Notes: a model not told the origin generated them from the letters alone. A stretch of 64,000 nt of DNA from Abyssalbus ytuae (GCF_022807975.1 NZ_CP094358.1:682001-746000), one strand, 5' to 3'. Numbered from the stretch's first letter, positions 18,934 to 32,715 are shown. A program made the numbers and translations.

Positions 18934-19992
18934 ATGATAAACCTGTATCCAACTCAAATAGAAAGCCTTTCCATTCACAGAATAGGCAATAAAAGTAAAA
19001 ATGAAGGCATCTTTTTTTCATCAGAACCTTACAGATTAAATGACGAAATATCTGCAATCCTGAAAGAATACTTTTTTAAGCCATTCAGGGAAAAAGAAGA
19101 AAATTATTTCAGGTTTGACAATGAAGTAGATGTAGAGTTTAATGAACTTTATAAAATTGTTTCTGAAATATTTAATGATACTTCATCACTCCATGCGAAT
19201 TCAAAAAAAATAGCCACACATTTATTTGATCAGTCCAACCACCCTCATATAAAAAGCGGAGAACTGTATGTAACCCATTTAACCGATGTAATGATGGACA
19301 ATCAAAAAGTAGATGCAGTAGGAATTTTTAAATCCGAATTAAAACATGATTTTCTTCAATTTGCTGAAAATGAGGCTAATCTCGACATACTCATCCAACA
19401 AGGTGTTAATATTAATAAACTGGACAAAGGATGCATTGTTTTCAACATTAACAAGGAAGATGGTTATAAAGTTTTATCGGTAGACAGCAACAGATATGAT
19501 ACCAAATACTGGCTGGAAAATTTTTTAGGGGTCGATGTATTAACCGACGAAAACTTTTTTACCAAAAAATACTTGAAGTTTTGTCAGGATTTTGCCAAAG
19601 ATGTGGTATTACCTGCTGAAGATAAAAAACAGGAAGTTATGTTCATGAACAGGGCCGTAAACCACTTTGCAAAAAATGATGATTTTGAAGAAACAAGCTT
19701 CCTGAATGAAGTAATAGATAACCCGGACCTCATTCCTGAATTTAAACATTATAAAGTAGAGAAAGGGCCTAAATACAGTATTGAAGATGTCTCAAACTTC
19801 CCCATTGCAAACAAAGCAGTATCTGAAGCCAGAAAAAAAATAAAAAATGTAATTAATCTGGATACCAACATTCAAATTAAAATGGATTTTATAAATCCGG
19901 AGTCTGCCGAAAAATTTGTGGAAAAAGGATGGGATGAAGAAAAGCAAATGTATTACTATCTGGTGTATTTTAACAAAGAACAAAAAAGTTAG
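18934..19992 (+). CDS. Nucleoid-associated protein, NdpA/YejK family
   Basis: The 352-residue protein begins MINLYPTQIESLSIHRIGNK, matching the family (PF04245) N-terminus, and it has the family length of about 335-350. SGELYVTHLTDVMMDNQKVD and NKLDKGCIVFNINKEDGYKV are the conserved central blocks. It probably binds DNA in the nucleoid. It stands after the pRiA4b-like gene with an 80-base gap and has a terminator at 20018. Confidence 0.88.
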   Translation: MINLYPTQIESLSIHRIGNKSKNEGIFFSSEPYRLNDEISAILKEYFFKPFREKEENYFRFDNEVDVEFNELYKIVSEIFNDTSSLHANSKKIATHLFDQSNHPHIKSGELYVTHLTDVMMDNQKVDAVGIFKSELKHDFLQFAENEANLDILIQQGVNINKLDKGCIVFNINKEDGYKVLSVDSNRYDTKYWLENFLGVDVLTDENFFTKKYLKFCQDFAKDVVLPAEDKKQEVMFMNRAVNHFAKNDDFEETSFLNEVIDNPDLIPEFKHYKVEKGPKYSIEDVSNFPIANKAVSEARKKIKNVINLDTNIQIKMDFINPESAEKFVEKGWDEEKQMYYYLVYFNKEQKS

Positions 19993-20017
19993 AATTGTTT
20001 TAATTCACATATTTTAT

Positions 20018-20052
20018 AAAGCCTTGATATTTTTCAGGGCTTTTCTTTTTTC
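20018..20052 (+). terminator. Rho-independent terminator after the nucleoid protein gene
   Basis: AAAGCC...GGGCTTT pairs imperfectly, followed by TTCTTTTTT. It lies 25 bases past the stop codon. Confidence 0.7.
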
Positions 20053-20150
20053 CTCTTCGTTTAATTAAAAAACGGCAATACCTAAATGCGGAGGTAATCC
20101 ATTCTAAACTTTATAGTATAAGACTTAGATAGAAGTAAATTCGCAATCTT

Positions 20151-20189
20151 ACAGAATAAAAAAAGCATCTATCGAATGATAGATGCTTT
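20151..20189 (-). terminator. rRNA operon terminator
   Basis: AAAGCATCTATC pairs with GATAGATGCTTT (12 bp) around a 4-base loop. Read on the minus strand, the stem is followed by seven T. It lies about 7 bases after the 5S 3' end. Confidence 0.92.
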
Positions 20190-20195
20190 CAAAGA

Positions 20196-20293
<98 letters not shown>

Positions 20294-20303
<10 letters not shown>

Positions 20304-20456
20304 GTTTTAGTGTACTATAGCACCATCGCTATAATTTATCCGAACCCGTTAGGGGGCGGACCACCTTAAGTTTTAGTGTACTATAGCACCATCGCTATAA
20401 TTTACCCGAACCTTTTCAGGGGCGGGTTTATCCGAACCCCTTAGGGGGCGGACCAC
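20294..20456. repeat. 66-bp tandem duplication touching the 5S 5' end
   Basis: The stretch 20294-20359 is repeated at 20360-20426 with a few changes, and a third, shortened copy runs to about 20456. The unit starts ACCACCTTAAG, so it includes about ten bases of the 5S 5' end. It lies inside the 23S-5S spacer and each copy ends with a GGGGGCGG or GGGGCGG run. Confidence 0.9.
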
Positions 20457-20552
20457 TTTAATTCATCAGGATGAATCACTATATTTTAACATATTGAGAT
20501 AAAAACATTACGACTGTACAACAGAAAAAAAAAAACTTAAAAGAGTGGACGC

Positions 20553-20580
20553 CCCCCTGCCCTTGCATAACGGCAGGGGG
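20553..20580 (-). terminator. Strong hairpin just after 23S (processing or attenuation)
   Basis: CCCCCTGCC pairs with GGCAGGGGG around a 10-base loop, 13 bases past the 23S end. No adjacent T run follows (an 11-T run comes about 25 bases later), so it may be an RNase processing stem rather than a terminator. Confidence 0.6.
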
Positions 20581-20592
20581 ACTACGTACATA

Positions 20593-23415
<2,823 letters not shown>

Positions 23416-23541
23416 TTTTGCTCTTTTATTTTTTTACGCCCCTAAATCAATCGTGCAATTGATCCAGGAACAATTTCTCTTTGATTCTACTTACTTCTTA
23501 TATACTATGCCTAAACATAATATATCTCGTATCTCTTTATC

Positions 23542-23558
23542 TCAATATGTCAATGAAC
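23542..23558 (-). promoter_or_regulatory. boxA-like antitermination element before 23S
   Basis: Minus strand AGTTCATTGACATATTG, 16 of 17 bases identical to the copy ahead of 16S at 25760-25776. Its position in the tRNA-Ala to 23S spacer matches the second boxA of rRNA operons. Confidence 0.6.
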
Positions 23559-23597
23559 TTTCCTTAATTATAAAGTATCAACCCATAATTAATCTCG

Positions 23598-23671
23598 TGG
23601 AGAATATCGGAGTCGAACCGATGACCTCCTGCGTGCAAGGCAGGCGCTCTAGCCAGCTGAGCTAATTCCCC
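23598..23671 (-). tRNA. tRNA-Ala (TGC)
   Basis: A 74-nt cloverleaf with GGGGAAT pairing with ATTCTCC (one G:U), anticodon loop CT-TGC-AC, a normal T arm TTCGACT and no encoded CCA. It is the second tRNA of the 16S-23S spacer. Confidence 0.96.
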
Positions 23672-23676
23672 TTTAC

Positions 23677-23735
23677 AATTCAGAATGTAGAATTCAGAAT
23701 TATGAACCTTTAGAATTCCCAGCTTCCAGAATTTC
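23677..23735. repeat. AATTC-rich intergenic repeat
   Basis: Several degenerate copies of (T/C)AGAATT occur here between tRNA-Ala and tRNA-Ile. The same motif family occurs at 29070-29110. Confidence 0.5.
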
Positions 23736-23804
23736 CTCTTCTTTATATTCAATGAACTTTCTTCAATTATGAAACCTATATCTGCTTTTCATAATTTAAG
23801 TATC

Positions 23805-23821
23805 GTAGTCTCGGGCAGGCT
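23805..23821 (-). repeat. Partial duplicate of the tRNA-Ile 3' end
   Basis: Seventeen bases identical to the 3' end of the tRNA-Ile gene recur about 65 bases downstream of it on the minus strand, followed by divergent sequence. No second tRNA is formed. Confidence 0.75.
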
Positions 23822-23869
23822 TCACGCCCTTGGCGTGATAAACTTCACACCCTGCCGTTGCTACTACAG

Positions 23870-23943
23870 TAGTCTCGGGCAGGCTCGAACTGCCGACCTC
23901 TACATTATCAGTGTAGCGCTCTAACCAGCTGAGCTACGAGACT
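23870..23943 (-). tRNA. tRNA-Ile (GAT)
   Basis: A 74-nt cloverleaf: acceptor AGTCTCG/CGAGACT, anticodon loop CT-GAT-AA, and no encoded CCA. It is the first tRNA of the 16S-23S spacer. Confidence 0.96.
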
Positions 23944-24095
23944 TCTTTGATGGCCTGCAGGAACCGGTAAAACCGCTTCAGTAAGTCTTACCTTAACCGG
24001 TTCTCTTTACCCACATACCTTTTTTTTAATTGACAGCATAAGCAAAATCAACCCTTCGTAAGGAATTAACCAGATATACTCCAGGATCTTTCTCT

Positions 24096-25613
<1,518 letters not shown>

Positions 25614-25759
25614 GTTATTCTTTAATATGTATTCTACCCTTAAAGTATAACCCGTTCTTCCTTCCTCCGGAATGACTTTGCTTATTCTTCTTTTTTTATC
25701 CTTGCGGATCTTACCTTAGGTATGTCTTATTCAAAAAACATACCCGGCGTGCTGTCAAT

Positions 25760-25776
25760 CAATATCTCAATGAACT
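25760..25776 (-). promoter_or_regulatory. boxA-like antitermination element in the rRNA leader
   Basis: Minus strand AGTTCATTGAGATATTG between the promoters and the 16S. The near-identical copy before 23S supports a role in transcription antitermination. Confidence 0.6.
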
Positions 25777-25819
25777 CTTCTTTCTCTTTTTATTCTCGCT
25801 CCCTTGTCGAAAGCGGGTG

Positions 25820-25827
25820 CAAATATA
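25820..25827 (-). promoter_or_regulatory. rRNA promoter P2 (proximal)
   Basis: Minus strand TATATTTG, with TTTG containing a TTG 24 bases upstream. The spacing fits the Bacteroidota promoter. Confidence 0.7.
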
Positions 25828-25956
25828 AAAACCTTTTTTCCCTTTCTCCAAACTTTTTTATGGAAAAATTTTTAGCCGATTCCTGACCCGGAAAAATGAC
25901 CCTTTTTTACACCTTTTTTAAGAACTTTCGCCTTATGGTCTCCCTCAAAGCGGCTG

Positions 25957-25964
25957 CAAATATA
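25957..25964 (-). promoter_or_regulatory. rRNA promoter P1 (distal)
   Basis: Minus strand TATATTTG with TTG 22 bases upstream, about 137 bases before P2. The rest of 25614-26157 is leader and T-rich DNA with no gene. Confidence 0.7.
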
Positions 25965-26157
25965 TAGCCCTTTTTTGATTTTGCAATACTTACCCTGAAC
26001 TTTTTTTGGACTTTTTTTAGACCCCCTCCCTAAACCCCTGTTTTTAAAGACCTCCTATGAAAAAAAAATTCCCGAAACTATCCCTTTTATTCCCTAATCT
26101 AGAATACCATCCGTGAATTCCCGTCAGGGAAGGTTGAAAAAACATATGCTTTATATA

Positions 26158-26188
26158 TTGTATGCATAAAGACTTCATATTATCTTTG
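26158..26188 (+). promoter_or_regulatory. Promoter of the thrS-infC-rpmI-rplT operon
   Basis: TTG (26158-26160) and TATCTTTG (26181-26188), 23 bases apart, just upstream of the thrS ATG. Confidence 0.75.
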
Positions 26189-26209
26189 CAAACCTAAAAT
26201 TTAAATATA

Positions 26210-28150
26210 ATGATCAAAATTACTTTACCGGACGGGTCAGTAAAAGAGTTTGAAAAGAACTCCACTCCTATGGATGTTGCTAAAAGTATTAGTGAAGGAT
26301 TGGCAAGAAATATTATATCGGCTGATTTTAATGGCACAACCATAGAAACTACGACCCCATTATCCAATGACGGTAAATTAGTTTTATACACATGGAATAA
26401 TGATGAAGGAAAAAAAGCTTTCTGGCATTCTACTTCACATATCATGGCACAAGCTCTGGAGGAACTTTATCCTGGCATAAAACTTACCATAGGTCCTGCA
26501 ATTGAAAACGGGTTTTATTATGATGTTGATTTTGGAAATTATTCGGTTTCTGAAAAAGATTTTCCCGCAATTGAATCAAAAATGATGGAAATTGCCAGGG
26601 GTAAGCATAATTTTAAAATGAGATCGGTATCCAAATCAGAAGCTCTTGATTATTATAAGAAACAAGGTAATGAGTTCAAAATTGAACTTATTGAAAACCT
26701 TGAAGACGGTACTATCACTTTTTGCGATCATTCTACGTTTACTGATTTATGCAGGGGGGGACATATCCCGAACACCGGTATAGTTAAAGCAGTAAAGTTA
26801 CTTTCGGTTGCCGGAGCCTATTGGAGAGGTGATGAAAATAAACCTCAACTTACACGTGTGTATGGGATTTCTTTTCCTAAACAAAAAGATTTAAAAGAAT
26901 ACCTGGAATTATTAGAAGAGGCTAAAAAACGTGACCATAGAAAACTGGGGAAAGAACTTGAACTTTTTACTTTTTCCTCAAAAGTCGGACAAGGGTTGCC
27001 ATTGTGGTTACCAAAAGGTGCAGCATTAAGAGAGCGTTTAGAAAACTTTTTAAAGAAAGCACAAAAAAAAGCCGGTTACGAACAGGTGGTTTCTCCTCAC
27101 ATCGGCCAAAAGGAGTTATATGTAACTTCAGGACATTATGCTAAATATGGGGAAGACAGCTTTAAACCTATTAAGACACCAAAAGAAGATGAAGAATTTT
27201 TATTAAAGCCCATGAATTGTCCTCATCATTGCGAAATATACAATTCCAAACCATGGAGCTACAAAGAATTACCAAAAAGATATGCAGAGTTTGGTACAGT
27301 GTATAGATATGAGCAAAGTGGTGAATTGCATGGCCTAACCAGAGTACGGGGTTTTACACAGGATGATGCACATATATTTTGTACTCCGGAACAGCTTGAT
27401 GATGAATTTAAAAAAGTTATAGATCTTGTTTTATATGTATTCGGATCGTTAGGTTTTGAAAATTTTACCACCCAGGTGTCATTGAGAGATCCTGAAAACC
27501 CTGATAAATACATAGGTAGTAACGAAAACTGGGAAAAAGCCGAAACAGCCATCATAAATGCAACTAAAGAAAAAGGCCTTAACTATATTATAGAAACAGG
27601 TGAGGCTGCTTTTTACGGACCTAAACTTGATTTTATGGTTAAAGATGCTTTGGGAAGAAGCTGGCAGCTTGGAACTATTCAGGTAGATTACAATTTACCG
27701 GAACGTTTTGACCTAAATTATAAAGGGAGTGATGATAAGCTCCATAGACCTGTAATGATACACCGTGCCCCCTTTGGCAGTATGGAACGGTTTGTTGCAA
27801 TTTTGCTTGAGCATACAGCCGGAAATTTCCCTTTATGGCTAATGCCGGAACAGGCTATCATACTCTCTATCAGTGAGAAATATGAAAAATATGCTGAAAA
27901 AGTTTTAAATTTATTGGAAAATAACGAAATTCGCGCCCTTGTAGACAACAGGAATGAAACTATTGGGAAAAAAATACGCGAAGCAGAAATGAAAAAAATA
28001 CCATTTATGCTGATTGTTGGAGAAAATGAGGCAAATGATGGTACGATTTCTGTAAGGAAACATGGCGGTGAAGATTTAGGATCAATTTCCGTAGAAGAGT
28101 TTACAAATTTGATTAATTTGGAAATCAGTCGTACATTAAAACAGTTTTAA
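26210..28150 (+). CDS. thrS: Threonine--tRNA ligase
   Basis: A 646-residue class II synthetase. An N-terminal TGS domain (residues 1-60), the second additional editing domain with [15 protein letters not shown], the catalytic core with [12 protein letters not shown] and [11 protein letters not shown], and a C-terminal anticodon-binding domain are all present. The zinc ligands expected in ThrRS fit Cys337 (MNCPHHC), a His near 388 and a His near 517. It charges tRNA-Thr in the cytoplasm and is the first gene of an operon with infC, rpmI and rplT, the usual order in many bacteria. Confidence 0.98.
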   Translation: MIKITLPDGSVKEFEKNSTPMDVAKSISEGLARNIISADFNGTTIETTTPLSNDGKLVLYTWNNDEGKKAFWHSTSHIMAQALEELYPGIKLTIGPAIENGFYYDVDFGNYSVSEKDFPAIESKMMEIARGKHNFKMRSVSKSEALDYYKKQGNEFKIELIENLEDGTITFCDHSTFTDLCRGGHIPNTGIVKAVKLLSVAGAYWRGDENKPQLTRVYGISFPKQKDLKEYLELLEEAKKRDHRKLGKELELFTFSSKVGQGLPLWLPKGAALRERLENFLKKAQKKAGYEQVVSPHIGQKELYVTSGHYAKYGEDSFKPIKTPKEDEEFLLKPMNCPHHCEIYNSKPWSYKELPKRYAEFGTVYRYEQSGELHGLTRVRGFTQDDAHIFCTPEQLDDEFKKVIDLVLYVFGSLGFENFTTQVSLRDPENPDKYIGSNENWEKAETAIINATKEKGLNYIIETGEAAFYGPKLDFMVKDALGRSWQLGTIQVDYNLPERFDLNYKGSDDKLHRPVMIHRAPFGSMERFVAILLEHTAGNFPLWLMPEQAIILSISEKYEKYAEKVLNLLENNEIRALVDNRNETIGKKIREAEMKKIPFMLIVGENEANDGTISVRKHGGEDLGSISVEEFTNLINLEISRTLKQF

Positions 28151-28178
28151 AATAAAGTTTAATTAAAATATTTAAGCC

Positions 28179-28736
28179 ATAGCAGTAAGAAGATTTAACA
28201 AGAATAAATTTCAAGGTAGGGATGACAAAAATCCACACAGGATTAACAATGACATTCGTGTACCTGAAGTAAGATTAGTTGGAGACAATATAGAAGTAGG
28301 TGTTTACCCCACAAAACAAGCTTTAGCAAAAGCTGAAGAGTTGGAATTGGATTTAGTGGAAATTTCTCCAAAAGCATCGCCCCCTGTTTGTAAAATAATG
28401 GATTATAAAAAATTCCTTTACGAACAAAAAAAGAGAGAAAAAGCAATTAAAGCAAAAACTACGAAAGTAGTTATTAAAGAAATACGTTTTGGGCCCCAAA
28501 CCGATGAACATGATTTTGAATTTAAAAAGAAACATGCCGAAAAGTTTTTAAAGGATGGCGCAAAAGTAAAAGCGTATGTGTTTTTTAAGGGACGTTCTAT
28601 AGTTTACAAAGATCAAGGTGAAATTTTGCTTTTAAGATTGGCTTCTGAACTGGAAGAACTTGGAAAGGTTGAACAAATGCCAAAGCTTGAAGGTAAGAGA
28701 ATGACTATGTTTCTTGCTCCCAAGAAAACAAAATAA
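28179..28736 (+). CDS. infC: Translation initiation factor IF-3, AUA start
   Basis: The reading frame has a stop at 28173-28175 and no ATG, GTG or TTG until TTG 28341, yet the coding sequence upstream of 28341 is clearly IF-3: [27 protein letters not shown]. The first codon that gives the family N-terminus is ATA at 28179 (MAVRRFNK), giving 185 residues, the normal length. IF-3 prevents premature 30S-50S joining and rejects non-canonical start codons. A rare start in infC fits the autoregulation known in Escherichia coli (AUU). The [17 protein letters not shown] helix and [20 protein letters not shown] follow. Confidence 0.85.
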   Translation: MAVRRFNKNKFQGRDDKNPHRINNDIRVPEVRLVGDNIEVGVYPTKQALAKAEELELDLVEISPKASPPVCKIMDYKKFLYEQKKREKAIKAKTTKVVIKEIRFGPQTDEHDFEFKKKHAEKFLKDGAKVKAYVFFKGRSIVYKDQGEILLLRLASELEELGKVEQMPKLEGKRMTMFLAPKKTK

Positions 28737-28748
28737 AAAAATTAAAAG

Positions 28749-28782
28749 ATGCTGAAACTCCTGATAATTATCGGAACAGCAT
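28749..28782 (+). promoter_or_regulatory. Stem-loop upstream of rpmI
   Basis: ATGCTG (28749-28754) pairs with CAGCAT (28777-28782) and encloses the palindrome GATAATTATC. The position between infC and rpmI suggests an L20-type leader control, but it lacks other evidence. Confidence 0.45.
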
Positions 28783-28821
28783 AAAAAATAATAAGCGAAA
28801 TAATTAAAAACTAGGAAGAAA

Positions 28822-29019
28822 ATGCCTAAACAAAAAACAAAATCCAGTGCTAAAAAGCGTTTTAAGCTTACAGGTTCTGGTAAAATTAAAAGAAAGCACG
28901 CTTTTAAAAGTCATATTTTAACTAAGAAAAGTAAAAAGCGGAAGCTAGCACTTACACATTCTACTCTTGTTCATACCAATGATGAGAATAGTGTAAAAGA
29001 ACAATTACGTTTAAAATAA
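28822..29019 (+). CDS. rpmI: 50S ribosomal protein L35
   Basis: A 65-residue, very basic protein ([33 protein letters not shown]), full length for bL35. It follows infC after 85 bases and precedes rplT, the conserved order. Confidence 0.97.
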   Translation: MPKQKTKSSAKKRFKLTGSGKIKRKHAFKSHILTKKSKKRKLALTHSTLVHTNDENSVKEQLRLK

Positions 29020-29069
29020 TTGTTTAATCGGTTCAATTAATTATTGTTTAACCCTGGAGTCAGGCTAAA

Positions 29070-29110
29070 TTAAGAATTTAGAATTCCGAATTCATAATTC
29101 CGAATTATTA
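29070..29110. repeat. AATTC-rich inverted repeat between rpmI and rplT
   Basis: Two AATTCCGAATT-like copies separated by CAT can fold as a hairpin in the rpmI-rplT spacer. A related motif occurs at 23677-23735. Confidence 0.5.
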
Positions 29111-29137
29111 AATCGCCTGCTACAAAAAATTAAAATT

Positions 29138-29482
29138 ATGCCAAGATCAGTAAATTCAGTTGCCAAAAGGGCACGCAGAAAAAAGGTACTAAAACAAGCC
29201 AAAGGTTACTTTGGAAGACGTAAAAACGTTTGGACAGTTGCAAAAAATGCTGTTGATAAAGCTATGCTTTATTCATACAGAGACCGTAGAAATAAGAAAA
29301 GAACTTTCCGTGCATTATGGATTACCCGTATTAATGCAGGTGCACGATTACACGGAATGTCTTATTCTCAATTCATGGGTCAGTTAAAAGCTAATGATAT
29401 AGAACTTAACAGAAAAGTTCTGGCTGATTTAGCAATGAATCATCCTGAAGCTTTTAAAGCAATTGTAGAGAAAGTAAAATAA
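29138..29482 (+). CDS. rplT: 50S ribosomal protein L20
   Basis: A 114-residue protein ([20 protein letters not shown] at the start, then [20 protein letters not shown]). It is full length for bL20, which binds 23S rRNA early in assembly and in some bacteria regulates its own mRNA. It is the last gene of the operon, with a terminator 30 bases downstream. Confidence 0.97.
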   Translation: MPRSVNSVAKRARRKKVLKQAKGYFGRRKNVWTVAKNAVDKAMLYSYRDRRNKKRTFRALWITRINAGARLHGMSYSQFMGQLKANDIELNRKVLADLAMNHPEAFKAIVEKVK

Positions 29483-29511
29483 ACGTTTAACAATATATTA
29501 TTTCGCTTATA

Positions 29512-29538
29512 AATCCGGCTAAAAGCCGGATTTTTTTA
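29512..29538 (+). terminator. Terminator of the thrS-rplT operon
   Basis: AATCCGGCT pairs with AGCCGGATT around AAA, followed by seven T in the plus direction. Confidence 0.9.
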
Positions 29539-29553
29539 TACTAGAAAAATAAC

Positions 29554-29583
29554 TTGGTTATTGAAACAGCTGGCATATATTTG
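29554..29583 (+). promoter_or_regulatory. Promoter of the HAD gene
   Basis: TTG (29554-29556) and TATATTTG (29576-29583), spaced 22 bases, 20 bases before the ATG at 29603. Confidence 0.7.
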
Positions 29584-29602
29584 CACTACATAATAATTGA
29601 AT

Positions 29603-30418
29603 ATGGATTTGAATCTATCAGGAATAAAACTTGTGGTAACCGATATGGACGGTACCTTACTTAACTCCCAAAGTTGTGTAAGTGATGATTTTTTTCAACT
29701 CTTTAATGAATTAAAAAAGCATGATATCCATTTTGTAGCGGCCAGCGGCAGGCAATATCACAGTATTATTGATAAACTTGCCCCTATTAAAGATGATATT
29801 ACAATTATAGCCGAAAACGGAGGGCTAACAAAAAAAAGGCATAAAGAATTACTTATTACAAAATTGCCTGATGAAAATATAAAGGAACTCATTCCGGTTT
29901 TAAGAAAAATAGACGATGCATATTCTGTTCTATGCGGGAAAAATTCGGCATATATTGAGACTCGAAATGAAAGCTTTATTCAAATGTTTAGTGAATACTA
30001 TAATGAATATACCATAGTTGACGACCTGACTGAGGTAAATTCAGATGATTTTTTAAAAATTGCTGTTTACAGTTTTGAAGGTTCTGAAAAAAAAATATAT
30101 CCGTATGTAAAACATTATGAAGGCTCACTACAGGTAAAAATATCAGGGAATAACTGGCTGGATTTGTCCCATATGAATGCTAACAAGGGGCATGCTTTAA
30201 AATACATACAAAAAAGCATGAATATAAAGGAAGAAGAAACCCTGGTATTTGGTGATTATAACAATGATCTTGAAATGTTAGAACATGCTCATTTTAGCTT
30301 TGCCATGGAAAATGCACATCCTAATGTAATTAAAGCTGCTAATTACAAAACCAAATCTAATAATGAGAAAGGTGTTGAATTTATATTGGAAAAATTACTT
30401 TACTCTAAAACAAAATAG
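29603..30418 (+). CDS. Cof-type HAD family hydrolase
   Basis: A 271-residue protein if it starts at ATG 29603 (MDLNLSGIKLVVTDMDGTLL); a TTG six bases upstream is possible. VVTDMDGTLL supplies the nucleophile Asp and the acid/base Asp, NKGHALKYI the Lys, and VFGDYNNDLEML the metal-binding acid pair. The central cap belongs to the Cof type, which dephosphorylates sugar phosphates or cofactors. It converges with the YjbQ gene with no gap. Confidence 0.9.
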   Translation: MDLNLSGIKLVVTDMDGTLLNSQSCVSDDFFQLFNELKKHDIHFVAASGRQYHSIIDKLAPIKDDITIIAENGGLTKKRHKELLITKLPDENIKELIPVLRKIDDAYSVLCGKNSAYIETRNESFIQMFSEYYNEYTIVDDLTEVNSDDFLKIAVYSFEGSEKKIYPYVKHYEGSLQVKISGNNWLDLSHMNANKGHALKYIQKSMNIKEEETLVFGDYNNDLEMLEHAHFSFAMENAHPNVIKAANYKTKSNNEKGVEFILEKLLYSKTK

Positions 30419-30841
30419 TTATTCTCCCCACAAAGTAACTACTATTTTTCTCGATCCACTATTGTTTCGGTGTTCGCACAAATATATTCCCTGCCATATA
30501 CCTAAGTTCATTTTTCCGTTGGTAACGGGAATTTGCACCGAAAAGCCCATTAAAGAACCTTTTATGTGGGCAGGCATGTCATCGGGCCCCTCATAGGTAT
30601 GGATATAATAGGGAGCGTTTTCGGGAACAATTTTATTCATATGATTTTCAAAATCTACCCGTACCGAAGGATCGGCGTTTTCATTAATGGTTAAACTGGC
30701 TGAAGTATGCTTTATAAATACCTGCACTTGCCCTACTTTAATTTTTCTCATTTCGGGAACAGCTTCTTTCACTATCTCCGTAATTAAATGAAAACCTCTT
30801 TTAAAAGCGGGCAGTTCAACTTCTTTCTGATAAAAACGCAT
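30419..30841 (-). CDS. YjbQ family protein (UPF0047)
   Basis: The 140-residue protein shows the conserved KHTSASLTINENADPSVRVD block, then HTYEGPDDMPAHIKGSLMG and GIWQGIYLCEHRN, the family's conserved His residues. YjbQ proteins are reported to have thiamine-phosphate synthase activity, so they may back up the thiamine pathway. The gene's 3' end directly abuts the HAD gene's 3' end. Confidence 0.9.
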   Translation of the reverse strand: MRFYQKEVELPAFKRGFHLITEIVKEAVPEMRKIKVGQVQVFIKHTSASLTINENADPSVRVDFENHMNKIVPENAPYYIHTYEGPDDMPAHIKGSLMGFSVQIPVTNGKMNLGIWQGIYLCEHRNNSGSRKIVVTLWGE

Positions 30842-30967
30842 ATCTAAAATAAAAAAACAAATTACATAAAAACAGGCATAATTATCAATTTCTCCTCACC
30901 TTTTTTCTTATATACATTTTGGTATACATATCCCTTATGAACAGTTATTAAGTTTTTTTATAATTAT

Positions 30968-31000
30968 AAAACCCAATGGACATTAATTCCATTGGGTTTT
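30968..31000 (-). terminator. Terminator after the SusC/SusD pair
   Basis: AAACCCAATGGA pairs with TCCATTGGGTTT, an 11-12-bp stem, 35 bases past the SusD-like stop. The T-run reads on the minus strand. Confidence 0.8.
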
Positions 31001-31035
31001 ACAGTAAATTATCTAAAAACTATTATGATAAGAAA

Positions 31036-32715
31036 TTATTTAGCAAACCATAATTTAGTTCCCTGAACGTCTGGCCCCTGTGTACTAATAGCAGTTGAGT
31101 AATTAGGATTTGCCTGAGCGTTAGATCCATAACGCATACGTTGAGGATATGCTCCGTTTAAAGTTCCCAACTCAAACAAAACAGGATCAGATACTCCGGC
31201 AGCCAAATTGGAAGGATAACCTGTATCTCTTACTATTGCCCATGCTTCAAACCCGTCGGTATAACTTACCAGCCATCGTTGCAAGGCTATTTTTTCTAAC
31301 TTTTCTTCCGTAGTTCCTGCACTGATATCAGCTATGGCTTCATTTTCTATATATTTAGCAGCCTCTCCTACCGATATATCCCACAGTTTCATTGCTTCCG
31401 TAATACCTTTAGCAAACAGAGCCTGTGCATCGCCTGATATTATTCCTCTAACTACAGCTTCTGCCTGTAAGAAATACGACTCTGCACTGGTTAGTACTAT
31501 TTCATCATAACCAGGTGTTTTTGCCCCTTTATCTTGAATTACTTTTTCGCTGGGAGTACTAAATAAATTATACCTTACGTAGGGATATATATCACCATTC
31601 AAACGTGTTGGTTGTCCAATATACTGTTCACCTGGCAATTCTATTGTTGTTTTTGTGCCTTCAGTCGTTAAGGTATAATCAGCTCCACCCTCATCAAGGC
31701 TGGCAATAATAAAATCTAACCGAGCCTGATAATTATCATCCGTACCATCGTCCTCGAATATAAATTCTCCACCTATTGCGGGTTGTGCATATACACCTAA
31801 ACGGGGATCATTATTATCTTTTAATATGTTTATGAGGGTGCTCCCCATCGTCCAATCAGAACCTGCACCGAAGTTATACCAGATATCACCATAGGCGGCG
31901 GCAGTCCATTGACTAATCACAAAATCTTTTTCCATCACCACGCTGCCATATCTTTCCGAATCATCTAAAAGGGGTGATGACAAAGCTGAAGTTATTGCAT
32001 CCATGGCAAAATCGTCTCCTTCTGCTCCTAAAGCACGCATTCCTATTCTTAATTTTAATGTATTTGCCAGTCTTTTCCATTTTTGCAGATCGCCTCCGCA
32101 ATACAAATCATTTTCCCTTACTTCCTCGATTCCTATTCCCGTATTTTCAGCATCCCCAATAATATTCACAGCTTCATCCAGATCTGCTATAATACCTTCA
32201 TAAATTACTTTTTGTTCATCATATACAGGAGTTAAAATACCTTCTACTCCTGCTTCTGTAAAGGGTACCATCCCAAAAGTATCTGTATACATTTGGTAGT
32301 ACAATCCTTTTATTATAAGAGCCATGGCATACATATATTGATTTTCATATTCACCCCCTACGGCAGTGAGTTCCTGAAAAGATTTTACTTTTCCGAAATA
32401 CCCGGCTAACCAGTCATAAGCTGCATCAGTATATCCTGCATCATAGGTATAACCTAGCCCGTCTGACCACCAGGATGCATTGTGACCAAAACAAAAATGT
32501 CCGGCAAACCTATCAGCATGTATTAAATGAGCTCTCCAGTAAGGATACCGGTCTGGTGAATACAACAAATACTGTACGCTGGTAAGGAAAAATTTTGCAC
32601 TTACTTCCTCTTCAGTAAAACCCTGTTGATCGGTATTTAGTTCGTCAAAATCTTCTGTGCATGATACTACCAATAAGTATAAAGTAGTAAATACTATTAA
32701 TTTAATATATCTCAT
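31036..32715 (-). CDS. SusD/RagB-like outer-membrane nutrient-binding lipoprotein
   Basis: A 559-residue protein with a type II signal ending LYLLVVSC, so lipid attachment is at Cys19. The N-terminal helices and the C-terminal GYPSNLAAG...YPQRMRYGSNAQANPNY block resemble the SusD-like_2 (PF12771) branch. It sits on the SusC barrel as the lid that captures substrate. SusC is 11 bases upstream on the same strand, so the two form one transcript. No glycanase or regulator flanks them, so the substrate may be a peptide or glycan. Confidence 0.92.
   Translation of the reverse strand: MRYIKLIVFTTLYLLVVSCTEDFDELNTDQQGFTEEEVSAKFFLTSVQYLLYSPDRYPYWRAHLIHADRFAGHFCFGHNASWWSDGLGYTYDAGYTDAAYDWLAGYFGKVKSFQELTAVGGEYENQYMYAMALIIKGLYYQMYTDTFGMVPFTEAGVEGILTPVYDEQKVIYEGIIADLDEAVNIIGDAENTGIGIEEVRENDLYCGGDLQKWKRLANTLKLRIGMRALGAEGDDFAMDAITSALSSPLLDDSERYGSVVMEKDFVISQWTAAAYGDIWYNFGAGSDWTMGSTLINILKDNNDPRLGVYAQPAIGGEFIFEDDGTDDNYQARLDFIIASLDEGGADYTLTTEGTKTTIELPGEQYIGQPTRLNGDIYPYVRYNLFSTPSEKVIQDKGAKTPGYDEIVLTSAESYFLQAEAVVRGIISGDAQALFAKGITEAMKLWDISVGEAAKYIENEAIADISAGTTEEKLEKIALQRWLVSYTDGFEAWAIVRDTGYPSNLAAGVSDPVLFELGTLNGAYPQRMRYGSNAQANPNYSTAISTQGPDVQGTKLWFAK

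Noticed and set aside
28341-28736. IF-3 starting at the TTG at 28341
   Set aside because: It would delete about 54 conserved N-terminal residues; the conserved sequence continues upstream to ATA 28179.
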